Assembly (NCBI GenBank): GCA_964406575.1
Contig: CAYOSH010000006.1
Location: 90,019-154,018 of the forward strand
Direction: 5' to 3'
DNA from: WTAW01 sp964406575
GTDB lineage: Bacteria > Acidobacteriota > Aminicenantia > Aminicenantales > Aminicenantaceae
Length of the DNA stretch: 64,000 nt
The position numbers and the translations under genes are program-made. The notes beneath the pieces are model-generated. The model did no database searches. It was not told the DNA's origin and saw only the letters and a program-made list of their open reading frames with translations. Position 1 is the first letter of the stretch. The number at the start of each line of letters is the position of its first letter. Positions 16,618-25,953 of this stretch are shown in pieces.

Positions 16618-16905
16618 ATCAGATTGCTGATTTCGAAGACACGCTCAGTAGGGACTGTTTCCCATACTGTCGCGGATCCAATGAATTTGATCTTTTGATC
16701 CGAGTCCCAATCCGTCTTCGCCAAAAACCCCCCCCACCCACCACCATATGGCTCAGACGGACAGGGCCTCGGTTCCGGGCTTCCCTCACATCTCCTTCAG
16801 GGAGATGCACCATGCCCGTCCAGCCCTTCACATGGTTTTCTCCAGCACACAATCTGAACATTCAATAACGTAAAGAAGCATCATGTCGTCACGGCAATAA
16901 GGATG
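16618..16905. repeat. Composite repeat, families 1/2/4 related
   Basis: The 394-bp gap after the cupin gene is largely repeat-derived. It shares CTGATTTCGAAGACACGCTC with the 37879-38098 element, and also the block from CGGGCTTCCCTCACATCTCC to the CATGCCCGTCCAGCCCTTC stretch. ACCCACCACCAT matches family 1, and GGGACTGTTTCCCATACTGT matches family 4 at 43364. CGGCAATAAGGATGC near the end looks like a decayed family 1 terminus. No gene is seen in it. Confidence 0.7.
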
Positions 16906-16993
16906 CGATTTCAACCAAGCAGTGGAAACGAGAAAAATTTTGTGGTCTTCAGGATGTGTCAATCATTTGGGATTATCGGCTGATAGGGCGTGT

Positions 16994-17260
16994 TTATTGA
17001 GGCTTGTGAGAGTTGAGGAATTTTTGTTTGCATTCCTGTGAACAAAAATAGCGGGCTTTCCCTTCGAACAGGACTTTGATGGCATCTTCTTTGGGTAAGT
17101 AGGTGTTACAAGTTTCGTCTTTGACCATGATTCCTGAGGGCTGCTTGTTTATTCGGCCTCTCTCGCTCCCCTGGTTGATCACCTTGAAGAAACGGTAGAC
17201 CAGGTAGACAAGATAAGCAACCAATCCATACACAATGATCCGAAAAAGTCCGCTAAACAT
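16994..17260 (-). CDS. Small membrane-anchored PP0621/TRASH-like zinc-binding protein
   Basis: I take Met at 17260 as the start, giving 88 residues: one transmembrane helix (about 3-25, FSGLFRIIVYGLVAYLVYLV), a polar linker, then a cysteine domain. That domain reads KDETCNTYLPKEDAIK, then YFCSQECKQKFL. It resembles the PP0621 family and YHS/TRASH-type metal domains, but has three rather than four clear cysteines. The open frame continues upstream to 17467, but that part looks like non-coding composition. Function unknown. Confidence 0.65.
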   Translation of the reverse strand: MFSGLFRIIVYGLVAYLVYLVYRFFKVINQGSERGRINKQPSGIMVKDETCNTYLPKEDAIKVLFEGKARYFCSQECKQKFLNSHKPQ

Positions 17261-17478
17261 CACACTCACTGTAGATGATTTCGCCGACCTTGTCAATCGA
17301 GGGCCCGTTGAGTTTTTTCTCTTGATTAAAGGCAAGCTAAACAGTAATATGTGAACTCGTTGGCTGTCCTCAAATGATAAGTGTTCGAAAACAAAAAATT
17401 GAAATATTCTGGAATAAAAGAGTTCTGTTATCGCGATCCTTTCAAGGGCTCGAAGGATACAAAGCATAAGGAGATGAC

Positions 17479-18624
17479 ATGGATTTTTTGCTATCTGAAG
17501 ATCAAGAAATTTTAAAGGAATCCATCAAAAATTTTGCACAAAAAGAAATTCAGCCCTTGGTCAAAGAATATGACGAAAAAGGTTGCTGGCCGGAGGTGTT
17601 GACTCGAAAACTGGGAGAAATGGGACTCCTGGGAATCGTAATTCCCACCGAATATTCAGGTGCTGGATACTCCAATGTGGATTATGTGATCATCTTGGAA
17701 GAGATAGCCAAAGTTGACCCCGCCGTGGGACTTGTCGTTGCCGCACATAATTCGCTGTGCTCCAATCACCTCAACCTTTTTGCCAGCGAAGAGCAGAAAA
17801 AGAAATATCTGACCAGATTGGCTTCCGGAGAAACACTCGGAGCTTGGGGTCTCACTGAGTCTGGCGCTGGTTCGGATGCGGCTGCGTTAAAGACAAAAGC
17901 CGAAAAAAAGGACGATCATTGGCTTTTGAACGGGTCAAAAATGTTCATCACGAACGGATCTCTCGCAGATATTTTGGTCGTAATGGCAGTAACTGATCCG
18001 GAGCAGGGGAGAAAGGGGATTTCTTCATTCATTCTGGAGAAGGGAATGAAAGGATTTTCTATCGGAAAGAAGGAGGATAAGCTCGGTATCAGAGCATCGG
18101 ATACGGCTGAACTCATCTTTGAAGATGTTGAGGTCCCGGCTGAAAATTTGATCGGCGAAGAGGGAAAAGGCTACAGACAATCGATGACTATTCTGGACGG
18201 GGGGCGCGTGAGCATCGCGGGATTCTCTTTGGGTGTTGCTGCGGGAGCTTTGGAGTCGAGCCTCAAATATGCCAAAGAAAGGGAACAATTCGATCAGCCC
18301 ATTGCCAATTTTCAGGCCATTCAGTGGATGCTTGCAGATGGATTTACAGATTTAGAGGCTGCGCGGTTGTTGACATATCGTGCCGCTTTTCTCGAGGATC
18401 AGGGGAAGAAGATTCCGAAAGAATCGGCAATGGCAAAACTGTTTTCCAGTGAGCTCGCCGTGAGAGCCTCAAGAACCGCTGTCCAGATCCATGGAGGTTA
18501 TGGCTTCATGAAAGACTATCCTGTTGAGAAGTATTACCGGGATTGTATGCTGGCTACGATAGGTGAGGGGACATCTGAGATCCAGCGTTGGATCATTGCA
18601 CAGAAGGTTCTCTCCGATTACTGA
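17479..18624 (+). CDS. Acyl-CoA dehydrogenase
   Basis: A full-length 381-residue flavin-dependent acyl-CoA dehydrogenase that introduces the alpha-beta double bond into acyl-CoA. FAD/substrate signatures GAWGLTESGAGSDAAALKT (about 117-135) and QIHGGYGFMKDYPVEKYYRD (about 335-354) are present. The catalytic Glu is probably the one in IGEGTSEIQRWIIA near residue 366. It is followed 62 bp later by meaB, linking it to short-chain or branched acyl-CoA/propionate metabolism by context. It needs an electron acceptor (ETF), and none is encoded here. Confidence 0.93.
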   Translation: MDFLLSEDQEILKESIKNFAQKEIQPLVKEYDEKGCWPEVLTRKLGEMGLLGIVIPTEYSGAGYSNVDYVIILEEIAKVDPAVGLVVAAHNSLCSNHLNLFASEEQKKKYLTRLASGETLGAWGLTESGAGSDAAALKTKAEKKDDHWLLNGSKMFITNGSLADILVVMAVTDPEQGRKGISSFILEKGMKGFSIGKKEDKLGIRASDTAELIFEDVEVPAENLIGEEGKGYRQSMTILDGGRVSIAGFSLGVAAGALESSLKYAKEREQFDQPIANFQAIQWMLADGFTDLEAARLLTYRAAFLEDQGKKIPKESAMAKLFSSELAVRASRTAVQIHGGYGFMKDYPVEKYYRDCMLATIGEGTSEIQRWIIAQKVLSDY

Positions 18625-18686
18625 CTTGGGTAAAGCGACAACGTCTGTAGTGTATCTTCCATGCTGTTTGAGGGAGATTCGGGGCA

Positions 18687-19622
18687 ATGAAAGAATTGGT
18701 GGAAAAGATCCTCAAAGGAAATTCTGCAGCTATCGCTAAAGGGATCTCTTTAGTCGAGAACAATCCAAATGATGGGCAAACCCTCATGAAAGAGATCTTT
18801 CGTCATGCAGGAAATTCCATTATTGTGGGAATCACCGGTGCTCCCGGCACGGGGAAGAGTACGCTCATCGATCAGATGATAGACACTCTGGTCAAAGACG
18901 GGAAAAAAATTGGTGTGGTTGCCGTAGATTCTTCAAGTCCCTTTACTGGGGGGGCCATACTTGGGGATCGCATAAGGATGATGCGGCACAGCGTTCATCC
19001 CGATGTTTTTATCCGGAGCATGGCAACACGAGGACATTTGGGCGGTTTGGCTAAAACGTCGGGTGAGGCTCTGTACATCTTGGAAGCTGCTGGCAAGGAT
19101 ATCCTCCTCGTCGAGACCGTGGGAGTTGGTCAAGATGAAATCGAGGTAGTCAAACTGGCGGATATCATCGTTGTTGTCCTGATGCCCGGCTCGGGAGATG
19201 AGATCCAAATTTTTAAAGCAGGGATCATGGAGATCGCTGATGTGTTCGTTATCAATAAAGCCGATTTTCCTGATGCCGAAAAAACCGAACACCAGATCAA
19301 TGCCATGCTAGATTTTGGGAAAAAAGGGGAGGCTACTCTTCCTGTTCTGAAAACTGTGGCCAGTGAAGGCCAGGGCATCAAGCCTCTTCTTGAGGCTATC
19401 AACCGAATCGTTGAGTCTAGAGGTAAGATAGCAAGGGCTGAAAGAAGAAAAAAGAGGATATCGTTCTTGCTGAAAGAGATCATAAGCGATAAGCTCTTCA
19501 AAGAAGCCATGAAGAGCATTCAAAGTGTGGATTTTGATGAATATGTGGACGATGTGTACAACAACTCCGCAGACCCCTACACGATCGCTGAACAGATCAT
19601 CGGGTCTCTAAAGAGATACTAA
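18687..19622 (+). CDS. meaB: Methylmalonyl-CoA mutase-associated G3E GTPase MeaB
   Basis: A 311-residue SIMIBI-class GTPase. Walker A is GAPGTGKSTLIDQM near residues 52-65, with VAVDSSSPFTGGAILGDRIR and ETVGVGQDE after it, and the base-specificity motif NKAD near residue 191. MeaB chaperones adenosylcobalamin loading and protects methylmalonyl-CoA mutase. The mutase genes are not in this window. Its presence indicates a B12-dependent methylmalonyl-CoA pathway. Confidence 0.92.
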   Translation: MKELVEKILKGNSAAIAKGISLVENNPNDGQTLMKEIFRHAGNSIIVGITGAPGTGKSTLIDQMIDTLVKDGKKIGVVAVDSSSPFTGGAILGDRIRMMRHSVHPDVFIRSMATRGHLGGLAKTSGEALYILEAAGKDILLVETVGVGQDEIEVVKLADIIVVVLMPGSGDEIQIFKAGIMEIADVFVINKADFPDAEKTEHQINAMLDFGKKGEATLPVLKTVASEGQGIKPLLEAINRIVESRGKIARAERRKKRISFLLKEIISDKLFKEAMKSIQSVDFDEYVDDVYNNSADPYTIAEQIIGSLKRY

Positions 19623-19657
19623 CCCCCGTTCACCTCTCTGCGTCGGATTCGCACCAA

Positions 19658-20164
19658 TCAAAAAGGTTTGGGTTGGGCAAACAGGGTCAAAATCCATCGG
19701 GCGAATGCCCGCGCATCTTCCAGGTCATTTTGGTCGGGGTGATTTCGAGCGGAAACGGCCATATCTGTCCATGCTGCGTGTTCGGGAGAATTCGCCAGCA
19801 CTTCAAGAGCCTGATGGGCGATTTTTCCTCGACAGGAAAAAGTTCCCAGCACTTTAGCTTTTGCAGCAAGAACTGTGGCGTGTTCCAAGGCCTCTCTAGC
19901 CAATCGACTCCCTGTGAACGATCCGTGTGTAGAGAAGAGAGCGATTTTTTTTCCTTGGGGGATGCTTTTCAGGAAGGTCTCGACTTTAAAGGGCACACTG
20001 TGGGAATGAACAGGGAAACCAATGAACAGCAGGCCGTATTCATCGAGACCGGCACCCTCTTCTATGGTCTTGATCTCTTTGTCACCCCCCAAAGTTTCAA
20101 AAATTGCCTCTGCGATTTTCTGGGTGTTTCCTGTGAGGCTGAAGTAAATGACGAGCGTTTTCAA
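19658..20164 (-). CDS. Flavodoxin-family protein
   Basis: A 168-residue flavodoxin-fold protein with the FMN phosphate loop SLTGNTQKIAEA near residues 9-20 and a GFPVHSHSVP loop near the second flavin contact. It may act as an electron carrier or FMN reductase; relatives are annotated as 'flavodoxin family protein'. It is convergent with meaB and the first gene after the outer-membrane protein on the minus strand. Confidence 0.85.
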   Translation of the reverse strand: MKTLVIYFSLTGNTQKIAEAIFETLGGDKEIKTIEEGAGLDEYGLLFIGFPVHSHSVPFKVETFLKSIPQGKKIALFSTHGSFTGSRLAREALEHATVLAAKAKVLGTFSCRGKIAHQALEVLANSPEHAAWTDMAVSARNHPDQNDLEDARAFARWILTLFAQPKPF

Positions 20165-20179
20165 CGTCGAAAATCCAGG

Positions 20180-21094
20180 TTAAAATTTGAATCGGATACC
20201 AAACTTCACTGAAAAAGTGCTGAAATTCAATTCTCCCGATCGAAGATTCCTGATCGAATCATTGTCAGGCTTATCGATATGTCCCTGGAGATTTTCATAG
20301 TATTTGTCGAGACCAAACTTTTGATCTTCGTAGTAATAGAGAGAAGCTTTCCCCGATTCGTCGATCACCAACTCTCCATCTTGGATAAATTGATACAAAT
20401 GAGACCCTTTAAAGCCGTCCACTTTTGACCAGATCTTTTCAATTTCGACCACGACCGCAATGTATTGGGCCACATCGTATTCCACACCTAGTCCCGCGTA
20501 CCATCCCAGGGAGTCCGATTTGAAGGAATTCTCTTGTTTGAACTCATACTGGAATTCTCTATCGAGCGCTTCGGTTGTTGCAGTGTAGTTATTGACAACA
20601 TTGTATTTTGCATACATCAACTGTCTTCCCACATTGCCAAAAAGATGCAATCCCTTGAGAAAAGGAAGTTCTGTGGCGTAGCTGAAGCCAATTTTTAGGT
20701 TGAGACCGCTCGCCTCATTCAGGAGATACTGGTCTTCTGTTTGTGTGCCTCCTTCTCTTGTGTAGGTAACTTCACCCCCCGCCGATCCTGAGAGCCGGCT
20801 TCCGGCAAAATTCAAACCAAATCCCTTGTAGATCGGGATTCGTAATTCAAGCTCAAAGTTGGTTCCGTAGCTGGGAGCCACAAATTTGCCTGATAAAGTG
20901 CCGGGATATTCCGTTGCGTAGTCTTGCCACTGAGAGTTAAAGGATGAGATCCAGGTTCCCAGGTCGCCTTCACTGTACGAATTTGTGTTGAAGCTCAGCT
21001 TGAGGCTGATTTTTTCTGCACGCACCGGATGTGAGAAAAACAGAGTGAGAGCAAGAGTGAACACTATCAGTGCCGGCATTCTTTTTGCGCGCAT
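20180..21094 (-). CDS. Outer-membrane beta-barrel protein, uncharacterised
   Basis: A 304-residue exported protein. A signal peptide (about 1-27, ending PVRA) precedes a sequence rich in alternating aromatic/polar strands. The C-terminus ends in Phe (SVKFGIRFKF), as expected for an outer-membrane barrel recognised by BamA. No specific family is recognised. Possible roles include porin-like or structural ones. It lies 15 bp upstream of the flavodoxin gene in the transcript direction. Confidence 0.7.
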   Translation of the reverse strand: MRAKRMPALIVFTLALTLFFSHPVRAEKISLKLSFNTNSYSEGDLGTWISSFNSQWQDYATEYPGTLSGKFVAPSYGTNFELELRIPIYKGFGLNFAGSRLSGSAGGEVTYTREGGTQTEDQYLLNEASGLNLKIGFSYATELPFLKGLHLFGNVGRQLMYAKYNVVNNYTATTEALDREFQYEFKQENSFKSDSLGWYAGLGVEYDVAQYIAVVVEIEKIWSKVDGFKGSHLYQFIQDGELVIDESGKASLYYYEDQKFGLDKYYENLQGHIDKPDNDSIRNLRSGELNFSTFSVKFGIRFKF

Positions 21095-21226
21095 TGGACA
21101 GTCATTCTCCCATAATTTCAGATAAAATTCCAGATTTTTATGACTCGCCTGAGACTTTTTAGTCGATCCAACCCCAAGAAGGGTGGAATGCTCCTTGGCT
21201 TTGATCCAAAAAAGGGAGAGAGATTG

Positions 21227-24200
21227 TCAACCGGATTGCGGCAATTTGATGGATATCGTGACACCGCCTTCCTTTCGGACTCTTGCGTGGATAGTGCCCT
21301 CATGGTCTTCAATGATTTTTTTTGCGATGGGCAGACCCAAACCTGTGCCTGCGTCTTTTGTCGAGAAATACGGCTCAAAAATTCTTTCTATCATTTCTTT
21401 GTCTATTCCTGTCCCTGAGTCGGTGATCTCGAGGTGAAATGTCGCACCCTCTTTTTTCAGTGTGACAGATACTCGTCCTTTGTTTCGGATGGATTCAATG
21501 GCATTATTCAGAATATTCCTCAACACGATTCTCATTTTTCCTTTATCTCCGACAAAGGGAAAGTCTTGCTCTTGGTAGGTTTCTTCGAATTCGATCCTTC
21601 CAGCTAAGAGTTTTTTGTAGGGATCGATGGTCTGCTGCGTGAGGTCTTTTAGGTCTAGATCTTCTTTTTTGAGTGAAGCTTCCTTTGAAGTCTGGAGAAA
21701 CTCATGAGCAATATTCCTCAAGTTTTCGACTTCAGTGATGATGTAGGATGCAGATTCTTTCAGCACTTCGTCAAAATTCTCCGTCTTGTCCTCATAGACT
21801 TTCAAGAGATGCTCCGCTGATAGTTGAATCGGTGTCAGTGGATTCTTTATCTCGTGGGCCACTTTGCGGGCCATTTCCGTCCAGGCAACTTTTTTACTCA
21901 TATCGGCCAGCTCTTGCTGATGATGTTTCAGGCTTGTGACCATGGCATTGAAACCATCGATAAGGGTCATCATTTCGTCCTGATGCCCGTAATCAATGCG
22001 AGTCTCAAGATTCCCCAAGCTCACTTCTTTAGTCCCTTTCAGGAGTTTTTGGATGGGAGTGACGATCATGCCACCAATGCTACGGGCTAAAAGAAGGGCC
22101 AAGATTATGAAAAAAACGGACACAAAGAGCAAAAATTCGATAAGCTGTATTGTAGCCTCAGATATCTCCTGCTGTTCCAGAGGGAATGGAAGGGAAATAA
22201 GGATGAGTGAATCCTGAAAAGCGTAAGGGATTGTTAAAGTATGGAATGAATAATTCCCGATTTTCTGAATATCGGTGTAGAAGGGATTGTTCTCGTACTG
22301 GATCTTATAGTAGATTTCTCCGTTGATGATCTCAGGGAGCAGCCCGTAATCAAAGAATTCACGGCGGCTGGATGAGATGAGCTGCCCATCCTGGTAGAGA
22401 TTTACGTCATTGGATATCGTTGAGCCAATCCAGAATACGACTTGATCTGGGGGCGTGGTCAGAGAGTACCGTTCTTCCTGCTGAAAATAAATGTAGTCTT
22501 GCATGAAGCGCTTGGCGAAATCTGCCTTCACTTCCGCCGCTTCGGTGACTTTTTGAGAGAAAATTTGAGCGAAAAAGTAGCGACTGGAGAAGGTGAAGAG
22601 GAAGAGAGGAATCAACGCAATGGCGATCATTGTTACGTAGACACGATTGGAGAAGGACCAAAAAGGGCTTTTTGTATCCTGCCGGGGCATAGAGCTCCTG
22701 GCCAGTAAGACAAATAACAGAAACACCGCAAAGTAGATAAAAAAGAGCTTTAAAATCTCCACAGAATATTTGAAGAAATTTTTATGGGGGAGAAACAGGG
22801 CATAGATCCTGTCATCGTTTTTAAAATACAGGCTTTTGAATTGTCTGTTTTTTTCCTTGAACACCGACCAGATACTCGATTCAGATGCAAGGATATTTGT
22901 GATGAGGTCCGACGGGAGTCCTGATGAGATCTTATTGGGATTAAAAATCAATTCTCCATCTAAGTTAAAAATAGCAAAACCCAGGTCCAGTTGATTCAAT
23001 GATGGGATGGATGAAAATCTTAGAAGTTCAAAATAGGGATTGGCCGAGTAGAGAAAAGGCAGCATATCGTAATCTATAGAAAGGTAGATCATAATCCGTC
23101 CAACGGGATTTTCTTCCGAAAAATAATCTTTGTAGGCGATGAGGAAATCCTTGTTTGTACCCATGTAATGGACCCGCTGTTTGAAGATGGCCCAGCCAGG
23201 GCTCTCTGGAGGGTAAAAGCTGATGCGAAAAACTTCTGGGACGTTGAGTGAAAAACGGGATTGGAGAACTCCTTCCGTATTGAGGATCTCTAAACTGGAA
23301 TACCAGTTGAATTTTGCCAGCAGAGTGTTTTGCCAGAGCACATGCGCCAGGTCGGAGAATTCCCCGCTGTTGAGAGAAGAGATAATGGAGTCCTGCTGTG
23401 AATCGATTTCAGGAAATGACCGATTTATCAGAAAGGCACCCCAAGTCACTTGGGATTTTATGATGTTCTGGAGGGAATCCTGGAGCAATATCTGTTCTTT
23501 TTCGGATGAAGCGAAATGGAGAGAGGCATAGATAAAAAGAGTGATGAGCACGATCGCGGAGAACCAGAATCTCTTTTTCTGGAGGACCCATGGAACATAC
23601 GCGGTGAGAAAGATAAGGGCAAGAATAAAGGCCTGACACACGAAAAGAGAGAAGGCGAATCTGTCCCTGAAAGATAACGCATACACAACAAATCCCACAA
23701 GGAGGATAACAGCGGCATAGACGGTTTTGGAGGTATGGAAAAGGGCAAGCCTGAGTCCCACTAAGCTCGTCAGGAGAATGATGAGGAAGAATAAAATGAT
23801 GCTGAAATGGATGAGAATAAACGATGGGTTAAGGGAAAAGCGGAGCAGGTTGAGGTTGGAATGGAAAACGAGACGAAAAAGGATCTCCTGGAAAATGAAG
23901 ATCATGCTGATGACGATCATAACAGCTAGGAGGGCGAGGATAAGAAATATCCGCATGGGAGCCTTTTTTTCTGTTTTCCCCACACGCTTTTCGATGACAA
24001 AAGCTAGACAGGCCACGATGAGAAAAAGACAGAAGGCCGTGAGAAAAATATCTGCTGGGGATCGCGTGAGATCGCTGATGGAAATAAAGCTGGCCGTGGA
24101 TGGAGAAAAAACAGAGAGCGATCGGATCTTCCCGAGAGCGCTCAATGGAAACAGGATAAATCTCAATAACAGAAGAGTGCAGAGGATCAAGAGCAAACTG

Positions 24201-25093
24201 AAGGGTTTTTGTTCTTTTCGAAAACTCTGAGATCTCACAATGGAGATGATCAGGCACGCCAGGGCTACGCCGATCAAAAGATAAAATATCAATAGAAAAT
24301 CTTCTTTTTGAGATGAGATCTTGGAGCGGAGTGAAGGGGATCTGAGGTTTACATAGGCAATGATCTCGTTGCTCTCATTGCGCAGGGGAAAGAACAGTGT
24401 TTGAACTTGAGCTTGGAGTCGCGGTTGCCCGATGTATTCATCTTCGTATCTTGAGAATATGCGATCGAAACCCGAAACATCCTCGCGGAAATCCTGGTAG
24501 GTTATGCTGCAGTGCTCCAACAATTTTTCGTTTAAGAAGTGGTGTTCTTTGAGATAGGGAGTCTTGAATTGGGGGAGGAAAGCAAGGAGCCGGTAAAACA
24601 CGATGTACTGGTCCTTTTCTATCCCTTTAATGGATACAAGATAGGCTGAAGCTTTGTGTTGGATGAGAAAGGACGATTTTTTGTCGTCTAAGGAAAAATA
24701 TGTCCCGTCAGCCAGCGTGATGGCACTTAAGTCGATGACTTGACCAAACCACAAAACGAGCCTGTGATCGCTGTCATAATAGGCGATACCCTCGTTGTTA
24801 GGGTCAATATGCAAGTCCTTAAAGAGAGAAAAGACTTCATCATTTCTGGTAGGGAATGCTGAACCGCGGAGGACTTCGTATGTCTTATCCATTTCTTCGA
24901 TGATCTCCGCGAATTCACTCTTGATGGATCCGGCTTTGTCTCGCAGTTGATTCAGTCCTCTCTCATAATAGTTGTGGGACGTGAAGAGCGGAACGATTTG
25001 AGATAGAATCAAAAAGAGGGCAGACAAACATCCTCCCACGAGAAAAGCGATAAAGAATTTGTCTTTATTTCTGATGGATTTGAGTAGATTCAA
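21227..25093 (-). CDS. Very large NtrY-like sensor histidine kinase
   Basis: A 1288-residue membrane kinase. A first transmembrane helix (about 14-36) is followed by an extracytoplasmic segment and a block of about eight hydrophobic helices (about 265-515). A second extracytoplasmic region, two more helices (about 790-850), a third short external domain and a last helix follow. Then come HAMP, the dimerisation/phosphoacceptor box VAHEIKNPLTPIQLSAEHL (His), the N box LRNILNNAIESI, and G boxes ITDSGTGID and GTGLGLPIAKKI. The NPLTPI form of the H box is typical of NtrY. No response regulator is adjacent. Its ATG overlaps the end of the small secreted-protein gene upstream (ATGA), so they are co-translated and may sense together. 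Confidence 0.88.
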   Translation of the reverse strand: MNLLKSIRNKDKFFIAFLVGGCLSALFLILSQIVPLFTSHNYYERGLNQLRDKAGSIKSEFAEIIEEMDKTYEVLRGSAFPTRNDEVFSLFKDLHIDPNNEGIAYYDSDHRLVLWFGQVIDLSAITLADGTYFSLDDKKSSFLIQHKASAYLVSIKGIEKDQYIVFYRLLAFLPQFKTPYLKEHHFLNEKLLEHCSITYQDFREDVSGFDRIFSRYEDEYIGQPRLQAQVQTLFFPLRNESNEIIAYVNLRSPSLRSKISSQKEDFLLIFYLLIGVALACLIISIVRSQSFRKEQKPFSLLLILCTLLLLRFILFPLSALGKIRSLSVFSPSTASFISISDLTRSPADIFLTAFCLFLIVACLAFVIEKRVGKTEKKAPMRIFLILALLAVMIVISMIFIFQEILFRLVFHSNLNLLRFSLNPSFILIHFSIILFFLIILLTSLVGLRLALFHTSKTVYAAVILLVGFVVYALSFRDRFAFSLFVCQAFILALIFLTAYVPWVLQKKRFWFSAIVLITLFIYASLHFASSEKEQILLQDSLQNIIKSQVTWGAFLINRSFPEIDSQQDSIISSLNSGEFSDLAHVLWQNTLLAKFNWYSSLEILNTEGVLQSRFSLNVPEVFRISFYPPESPGWAIFKQRVHYMGTNKDFLIAYKDYFSEENPVGRIMIYLSIDYDMLPFLYSANPYFELLRFSSIPSLNQLDLGFAIFNLDGELIFNPNKISSGLPSDLITNILASESSIWSVFKEKNRQFKSLYFKNDDRIYALFLPHKNFFKYSVEILKLFFIYFAVFLLFVLLARSSMPRQDTKSPFWSFSNRVYVTMIAIALIPLFLFTFSSRYFFAQIFSQKVTEAAEVKADFAKRFMQDYIYFQQEERYSLTTPPDQVVFWIGSTISNDVNLYQDGQLISSSRREFFDYGLLPEIINGEIYYKIQYENNPFYTDIQKIGNYSFHTLTIPYAFQDSLILISLPFPLEQQEISEATIQLIEFLLFVSVFFIILALLLARSIGGMIVTPIQKLLKGTKEVSLGNLETRIDYGHQDEMMTLIDGFNAMVTSLKHHQQELADMSKKVAWTEMARKVAHEIKNPLTPIQLSAEHLLKVYEDKTENFDEVLKESASYIITEVENLRNIAHEFLQTSKEASLKKEDLDLKDLTQQTIDPYKKLLAGRIEFEETYQEQDFPFVGDKGKMRIVLRNILNNAIESIRNKGRVSVTLKKEGATFHLEITDSGTGIDKEMIERIFEPYFSTKDAGTGLGLPIAKKIIEDHEGTIHARVRKEGGVTISIKLPQSG

Positions 25094-25524
25094 ATTTTGG
25101 CTGCCCTTATTTCAGTAATTCTCCACGCGTCACCGCTTTTATCGCCAGCTTGAAGCGGTCGTCTTGTTAGATAGAAAAAAATATTGAAAACGTATTGGTT
25201 GCTGTTTTTCTGATCCCTGAAAGACCATCTCGCTTTAATAATTGTGCTCTCTTCCTCGAGTGAAGAAGAATGGTTCTCTGAATAGAATTCAAAAGTAGTG
25301 AACGACGCAAATATTTTTTTAAAGAGGAAATAGGCTTGTTGATCAGAAACTTGGTCGGAGAAAGATATGGGATCGGGCAGGGATATATTGATATAGCTCT
25401 CTGAAGGAAAGAGGGAATAAAGCATGTGGGGATCGTTCTGGAGAAAAGCTCTTTCAATATTTTGTGTTGTAGACGGGAGAAGAATCGGAAGAAATGACAG
25501 GAGAATGACGGCTAGATGTCCCAC
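25090..25524 (-). CDS. Small exported protein coupled to the histidine kinase
   Basis: A 144-residue protein with an N-terminal hydrophobic leader (HLAVILLSFLPILLPSTTQN). The mature part (ERAFLQNDPHMLYSLFP, later KARWSF and WRITEIRAA) looks like an NTF2-like/DUF4783 cone fold, as a tentative call. Its last 4 bp overlap the kinase start. It is probably periplasmic and could be a sensory or accessory partner of the kinase, by inference from coupling. Confidence 0.6.
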   Translation of the reverse strand: MGHLAVILLSFLPILLPSTTQNIERAFLQNDPHMLYSLFPSESYINISLPDPISFSDQVSDQQAYFLFKKIFASFTTFEFYSENHSSSLEEESTIIKARWSFRDQKNSNQYVFNIFFYLTRRPLQAGDKSGDAWRITEIRAAKI

Positions 25525-25577
25525 GTCTCAAATCTTACCATAAAAAAAAATAGCCGTAAAACGAGAATACAAGAATC

Positions 25578-25804
25578 GCCAAATCCGTTATGAGTGTCAC
25601 CCGAGTGTCCTAATTGGTGATTGCGGGAATCAAAAGCGAAACAGCGACGGGCTAAATGTAGGAGCCGTTTCCCAAAGGTCTGCTCGGGAAGCGGACTCGG
25701 TCCATTCGGGGAATGGACCCTACATCAAAGGGGATGGCTTCTTGTCTTTAGGCTCGGTTCCGGGCTTCCTTCATAGTAAATATCCTTGCCATCACGGATT
25801 TGGC
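25578..25804. repeat. Family 2 repeat, copy with nested family 4 hairpin
   Basis: An element of about 227 bp fills much of the 429-bp gap between the secreted-protein gene and the ribbon-helix-helix gene. It starts GCCAAATCCGTTATGAGTG and ends ATCACGGATTTGGC, near-perfect inverted ends. CCCGAGTGTCC then AATTGGTGATTGCG near the left end is shared with 37879-38098. At 25656-25725 it carries an inserted hairpin with ATGTAGG/CCTACAT ends of the family 4 kind. No gene is seen here. Confidence 0.75.
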
Positions 25805-25953
25805 CATGCTTTTAAGAGAAAATAGTGAGTTGATTTCTTGAAAGCAAAAATAGAGTGAGCTTATTGGGGTCAAGCCTTGAGCATGAGACAGAGCTCACGG
25901 CTGTTCGGCATCAAAGCTTGACCCTATGGAAGAGAATGTCGATTGTCTTAAGT

